Below are positions 5,422 through 5,988 of a stretch of DNA of 5,988 bases, one piece after another. The notes under the pieces are model-generated. The model worked only from the letters and a program-made list of their open reading frames with translations. It made no database searches and was not told the DNA's origin. Numbering within the stretch: position 1 is the first letter of the stretch; every line of letters begins with the position of its first letter. A program made the position numbers and the translations under genes. This DNA comes from CAZAQK01 sp050249355 (lineage in GTDB: Bacteria > Pseudomonadota > Alphaproteobacteria > Rickettsiales > SXRF01), in the NCBI GenBank assembly GCA_050249355.1, contig JBFWQQ010000109.1, positions 1 to 5,988 on the forward strand, written 5' to 3'.

Positions 5422-5988
5422 CTACTCTTCCAGTTTCGCCCGCTCAGGCAGCAGCGGCTGCTTGCGGGCACGTTTTGAATTGATTTCATAAATGGTCTTA
5501 TTGAGCGCCACATAGCGCGCAGCGTTCGACGGGTGGGTAGTGGAACTGTATATCCCATCCGGGTCTTCCAGCGACATGCGCCGCCAGACGTTTGGTGCTT
5601 TCGTGATGTCGAAGCCCGCCAGCGCGGCGACATACAGCCCGATATAGTCAGCCTCTTCCTCGAAATCGACCGAATAGCTGAGGTGCCCAACGGTCTGCCC
5701 CACATCGCCGAATGTGCCGCCGGTGCTGATGCCCTGTGATGCCACCGCAGCATCGATCAGCAGGCCGATGAAAGCACCGGTCATACGGTTGGTGCTGCTG
5801 GCATCGACATGCCCCATAAGGTTGTGCGCCAGTTCATGCCCCATGACAGCGGCGATCTCATCATCACCGTCAAGGAAACGCAGCATGCCAGAATAAAATA
5901 CGATCTTCTTGCCATCGGCATACGCATTAAGCTTGTCGTCATATTCTATGTCGAAATGATAATAACAGCTACTGCCCTGTGCCGGCAG
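5422..5988 (-). CDS. M48 family zinc metallopeptidase, C-terminal fragment (N-terminus outside window)
   Basis: The frame is open from the right edge to TAG 5424-5422, giving 188 residues. The ATG at 5886 is internal, because coding similarity continues upstream (LNAYADGKKIVFYSGMLRFL, the 'NAxxxxxxxIxxxxGLL' element of M48 enzymes). Zinc site: HELAH with His51, Glu52 and His55 of the fragment; the third ligand is Glu110 in EEEAD (110-114). The late THPS motif (151-154) and following Arg are also typical. A hydrophobic stretch at about 70-85 lies between the zinc motifs. The tail is charged (KRARKQPLLPERAKLEE). M48 peptidases such as HtpX, LoiP and BepA work on membrane or envelope proteins. 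Subfamily and location cannot be decided without the N-terminus, where a signal peptide or lipobox would lie. It is followed after 5 bases by sdhB, so it belongs to the same operon. Confidence 0.9.
   Translation of the reverse strand: MPAQGSSCYYHFDIEYDDKLNAYADGKKIVFYSGMLRFLDGDDEIAAVMGHELAHNLMGHVDASSTNRMTGAFIGLLIDAAVASQGISTGGTFGDVGQTVGHLSYSVDFEEEADYIGLYVAALAGFDITKAPNVWRRMSLEDPDGIYSSTTHPSNAARYVALNKTIYEINSKRARKQPLLPERAKLEE

Noticed and set aside
5409..5753. 114-codon minus-strand open frame overlapping the M48 and sdhB junction
   Set aside because: Out of frame with the M48 gene, which shows HELAH and THPS motifs in its own frame; this one is an Arg/Ser-rich shadow.
1..5988. Search for CRISPR arrays, insertion sequences, tRNAs, toxin-antitoxin or defence genes
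   Set aside because: No regularly spaced repeats, terminal inverted repeats, transposase motifs, cloverleaf sequences or small paired genes were seen; nearly all bases are covered by recognised housekeeping genes.

Overview
The window looks like ordinary chromosomal DNA of an alphaproteobacterium. The strongest lineage signal is the iron-sulfur subunit of succinate dehydrogenase, which has the alphaproteobacterial/mitochondrial sequence style (for example the CREGICGSCAMN and CHTIMNCAKACPKGLNP stretches). The thrB2-rnhA gene pair is also a familiar alphaproteobacterial arrangement. Base composition is moderately GC-rich by eye and similar along the window. I see no insertion sequence, phage gene, tRNA, rRNA, CRISPR array or compositional island. 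I cannot name genus or order from this sequence alone.

The layout is two convergent gene blocks. The left block reads rightward (+): the C-terminal end of an FtsX/YbbP-like ABC transporter permease (2-220), mutY (213-1220), a geranylgeranyl-reductase-family FAD oxidoreductase (1213-2274) and, after a 127-base gap with its own leader, a bactofilin (2402-3166). The first three genes are chained by two identical-length 8-base stop/start overlaps, so they are probably one translationally coupled unit. The right block reads leftward (-): the C-terminal part of an M48 metallopeptidase (5422-5988, running off the window), sdhB (4616-5416), thrB (3661-4614) and rnhA (3230-3664). These are separated by 5 bases, 1 base and a 4-base ATGA overlap, so they are almost certainly one transcript. 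The blocks meet at a symmetric hairpin (3188-3215) with A-tracts before it and T-tracts after it, which should terminate transcription from both sides.

Functionally this is housekeeping: 8-oxoG repair (MutY), RNA/DNA hybrid removal (RNase HI), threonine synthesis (homoserine kinase), TCA cycle/respiration (SdhB), envelope proteolysis and export (M48, permease) and cell-shape cytoskeleton (bactofilin). The genes do not form one pathway.

No convincing new multi-gene system was found. The observation most worth following is in MutY. The aspartate regarded as catalytic (Asp138 in E. coli) is a glutamate here (Glu141), while the other catalytic Glu, the four Fe-S cysteines and the 8-oxoG-recognition Ser-His loop are all present. 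Secondary points are the two competing translation starts and possible leader peptide before the bactofilin, the uncharacterised FAD enzyme coupled to mutY, and sdhB sitting behind a peptidase gene instead of sdhA.
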